Part shown: positions 60,401 through 64,000 of the stretch, piece after piece
How positions within the stretch are numbered: the stretch's first letter is position 1
How the letters are laid out: the number at the start of each line of letters is the position of its first letter
Source: Atopsyche davidsoni
Lineage: Eukaryota; Arthropoda; Insecta; Trichoptera; Hydrobiosidae
Assembly: GCA_022113835.1 (NCBI GenBank)
Contig: JAILWY010000009.1
Span: 8,780,001 to 8,844,000, forward strand
DNA: 64,000 nucleotides
Direction: 5' to 3'
The notes under the pieces: model-generated
What the model saw: the letters and a program-made list of their open reading frames with translations, nothing else
Told to the model about the DNA's origin: nothing
Databases searched by the model: none
Position numbers and translations under genes: made by a program

Positions 60401-61340
60401 TAATAAATAACAAACACGTTACCAAGCGGAGAGGCTAATCCGAATGAGAACATCGTATCGAGGGAGCAAACATTCCGTGTAATTAAAATAGGATTCCAGA
60501 GGCTCCGCGATCGCCGACAGCCCCGCGGGCCCCGACTCGTCTGGAGCTCGGAGCCCCGCCGATGATAAAACGTTAAACTTTACGCGTTGATAACCGCGAC
60601 GTAAATATTTTACACGGGAAGTTCTAACAGAGCGAGCGAATGAAAAGCGATTCAAAGAGAGGATATGGAGTAATCCTTCCCTCGACCCGAGCCCCGCAGC
60701 CACTAGAGCGGGCGCGCCGCCCCGCGACACCGAAATATTCAAAGGGCCGAATGAGAGCGCTCGTGAGGGATTACACATTTCTCCGCTAGGACTGGGATGA
60801 TGAAAGAAGACTCCGAAGAAAGGCAGCTCATTTTTAATGCATCGCCGCTTAGCGGAGGTCCCAGCCGCGGCGTCGCGCGGGCGTCTGCGCGGGCCGTCGC
60901 TTCGTTAGCGCGACTCGTGCGATTTCCGAGGGACCAACTTTATTAGCGAGTTCGATGGAAACGATCCACGGAAAAAATCGAATCGCTCAGTCCGACCGCA
61001 ATGCAGATGCCCGCTTTTTTGCAGTTTAATATTCACAAATATCTGCCAATCGTGGCGATATTTATTCGAGCGAGTCGGCCGATTGATGCGAAATTATTCA
61101 TGCAATTAATTAATAGGAAAAATAAACTGATATTGTAATGTGAAAATACGTGACAAACAAAATTATTTGGTAAAATTTTTTATTATGTAAAAAAATTTAA
61201 AAACTGCAAATACAGTTGGGTCTGAGGAAGAGTTGAAGCTAATTGATTTTTAATTTAATGCGGCGGAGTTCCTCGCCGGTCGCACGTCAACGCCACCGGT
61301 GCACGGCGGGGCGGAAGGAGGTTAATGAAATACATGACTG
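60401..61340. other. GC-rich island cluster
   Basis: Islands span about 60500-60760, 60840-60930 and 61255-61320. A 119-codon minus frame (60419-60778) is the longest here but has no domain, promoter or splice site. Judged noncoding. Confidence 0.5.
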
Positions 61341-62900
61341 TTGGTATTGGATTAATAAACTTATGCAAGTTTTATGAAGATAAGTTGTGTTGTAGTGACT
61401 GGATGTTTCCATCATTATATTTTTATTAATACATAAATTTTATAATAAAACATTCACGAAAACAATATTATCGTATCAAATAACGCAAAAACATAATGAA
61501 TATTCATTTCTTACGCAAACAAAATATCCAATCAATTTATTGAAAAATATATAAAATATTGATCGGTTTGCGTTTGCATAATTAATATTCAAACACAATT
61601 ACAGCCGCGATTAAATTTACAAAACAGAACGTATGAATTCTCACACGGGTGGGTTCTCTTTACGAAATGAGATTGAGGACCACCGCGCATATGAAAACTT
61701 AGCATCTGGTTCGGTCAGTTAAAGTAGAGTCCAATCTATATAAATCGCTTGTCATTTTTGTGAGAATGCACCCGGTCGTTGTGAAATTAACAGTCGGGCT
61801 ACATTCCCGCGGCGGGGCACGGCGGAGGTGTCGGAGCCGGCCGGCGCTCTAATTGCCCGGGGACTGCGATGAATCGCGGGGCAGAAGGAATTCCACCACT
61901 GATTTAATAAGGAAAAAAATGCTGCATTGTAGATATGGCCGGCTGCAGGTACGGCCACGCCGCGCGACCGCTCCATCGAAAGCGATATTTCAGGTTATCG
62001 TGTTATTTGAGAACGCGCACATTGGCGACTCGTTCTGTTATTACTCGAACCGACACAAATTTTACGAAGCGGCCGATAACGGGAATTAGCGGTGCGGAAC
62101 AGGTTTGCGATATTCATATTCATCACGATAAAACGACAGGTTCACGTTATTGGAAATATGATAAACAATGGAGCGGGTCGCCTACTGCGCTGTTGCCGTT
62201 TCCAATCGCAGAATCCCGGCCGACGGCAGTTTAATTAGCAGAGACGCAATTTCGGGCCGATTGTTTCCTCGAACGGCGTTTATCGTCTGAATATAATCAA
62301 TATCTAAAAGTGGCTGGTCGATCGTTAGGGCCGCAGCGCACCGCGGCAGTTAGCGAGTTTTTATTATAAGGACGATTTAGTGCTCGACAGCTACTTCTGC
62401 CGGAAAATACCCCCAATTGCCCGTCTAAATGTGCCTGCGGACATTATGCGGCCAGATTGGATTTTATTAGCTGAAAAAAATCATTTCTATAATGGGGTCA
62501 TAGAAAATTAATCGATAAGTATGATAAAACGGCATAGAAAGTGTAAGCTTGCATGTGCTGGCTCACGCTCACCGTGTCCGTTTGATAATGGATAATTACA
62601 ATTAAAAATAGTACTACAATTAAATTACACCGCAGTGTACGAGCACTGCACGGTCAGCACCGCTTACACATAATTTTGATTCGACAGGGTGGGGCGTTGT
62701 TTGTCGTGGCTAATAAGAGGAATGCTGGACGTCTGCGATAGCTCTTGGCGCAATCGGCCGATGTTTGCCGCCAGGAACGACCGGAAATGTTAGTCCAGCC
62801 GGTTATTGTCGACGTCTTTCGGTCTGCGATGTTGAATTATAGCGGTCAGCAGCTCGATTTTCTACTTTGCAACAGTAAGTGAGGAAAGTTAATTACGACT
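61341..62900. other. AT-rich DNA then GC-rich islands
   Basis: AT-rich to 61620, then islands at about 61790-62060, 62160-62360 and 62690-62830. Near 62876 the plus strand carries ACA followed by GTAAGTG, a good donor without an identified exon. Confidence 0.5.
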
Positions 62901-64000
62901 GGGATTCTTTGTGTTTTTCTGGAGTGAAAGAATGCATTAATGCTCAGTACGAGTAAACTCGTTATTTCATTACGGTCCCTTTCTGCAGTGACAAATGACT
63001 CTAGAATACGGATTAAAATACCTCTAAGGAAACATTATTATGTGGGTAACACAGTTTAACATATACACTTCCATAAAGCCGTAAGACACTAAAATAATAT
63101 ACCTGTAAAGTAAACGTTCAATGCAATTTAGTACAGAGAGCTAACAAGCTGCCGATATTATGTAGAATTTTTAGAAAACAATCGTCTTAAATAAAATAAA
63201 CAATAATTATATTCCAGTCAATAAATACGACCTTCAATCATGCTATTATATATTACACAATAAAGTTAAAATTATAAAATCGAAAAGAAGCGAAAATATT
63301 TCCACTGTTCGTTGCGGTCAGCGCATCGTTTATATATTACAGATTGAGTAATCTGTTATCAAAATATACGTCCAAGAAAAAAGCAGTGATATGTCATGGG
63401 ATGGACCACGCTCGCTGGCGGTCGGGAGAGCTGCAGGCGGGGCAAGCGAGGCGCCCGCGGCCACCGCGCACCGTTACCTGGACGGACTCCGCAGCCTCTT
63501 CAGCCGCCAGAATGTCAAGAGTGTGCCGTTCTGAGAACCAGTACAGGCAATGACACCGTCGAGAAGCCACTCGGAATGGAATTGAATTTCGTTACGTAGA
63601 ATGAATAGACGCGAGGTTGTGAACGATAATTGCTCTTTACAGAGAAAAATTGTCGGTACGTTTTGATAACATTTTATTTTTATTGCTACGTTCCAAAAAA
63701 CGCCTTTCAAATATGTTGTGAATATTTTCATTTTGTATATCATAAAAAAAAATACCGAAATCACGATATTTGTTGGGTTTTGATGTTTTTTTTATGTTGA
63801 GTATTTCTCAAAATTAACCATGGCATTTCTAATGCAACACGATCAGTTTAAATATGACACGAAAAGAAATCACGAACACAACGACTCAACACTTTTGCTT
63901 ACTATATTTGTTACATTAGGGAAAACACATGGAAACATTTACGACATGTCTGAGGCCTTTGCTGAACGAATACGAGGTTGATTTAATCAATTTTAAATAG
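62901..64000. other. AT-rich DNA with one island
   Basis: AT-rich except for an island at about 63390-63545, where two plus frames and one minus frame overlap. No gene is recognised up to the window edge. Confidence 0.5.

Noticed and set aside
60419..60778. 119-codon minus frame
   Set aside because: Composition-driven frame in a GC-rich island cluster with no domain or splice sites.
1..64000. tRNA, rRNA, known insect microRNAs, CRISPR arrays, bacterial operons
   Set aside because: By eye I found no cloverleaf with B-box, no rRNA core and no match to well-known insect miRNAs (let-7, bantam, miR-1, miR-8, miR-9, miR-124). There are no spaced direct repeats of CRISPR type. A tRNAscan/Rfam run would settle the RNA genes.

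Overview
This is eukaryotic, most likely insect, genomic DNA. It is AT-rich (roughly 60%), has no bacterial-style gene packing, and carries eukaryotic splice signals, a hAT transposon remnant and MITE-like inverted repeats. Lepidoptera is my best guess, but nothing in the window proves the order. No complete protein-coding gene, rRNA, tRNA, CRISPR array or known microRNA was recognised. Almost all open frames of 60-150 codons look like chance frames in GC-rich patches: both strands and several frames are open over the same bases, and I recognise no domain in them.

The window reads as the interior of a very long intron, or a gene desert, around a regulated gene. AT-rich DNA (A/T runs, TAATTA-like words) alternates with many 100-400 bp GC-rich, non-repetitive islands that look like regulatory or conserved noncoding elements. 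They are densest at about 10.2-13.6 kb, 17.5-19.2 kb, 22.9-25.4 kb and 54.8-62.9 kb.

The strongest functional signal is a pair of textbook recursive-splicing (ratchet) sites on the minus strand, at 6508/6509 and 23126/23127. Each has a branch-point-like word, a pyrimidine tract, CAG and an immediately adjacent GTAAGT, so the exon length is zero. They imply that a minus-strand gene with a very long intron spans at least 6.5-23.1 kb. Further candidate minus-strand exons at 51.0, 48.2, 32.2 and 31.0 kb fit that direction, though their reading frames do not join into one protein.

Plus-strand splice signals also occur: strong donors at 4456, 22898, 38033 and 50155, a possible two-exon open frame at 18.5-19.0 kb, and a collagen-like Gly-Leu-Pro run at 12.06 kb. 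Mobile DNA is sparse. There is a decayed internally deleted hAT element at 1372-1978 with terminal repeats and target duplication, a MITE-like inverted repeat at 35.6 kb, and a perfect 40-bp-arm inverted repeat at 54.0 kb.
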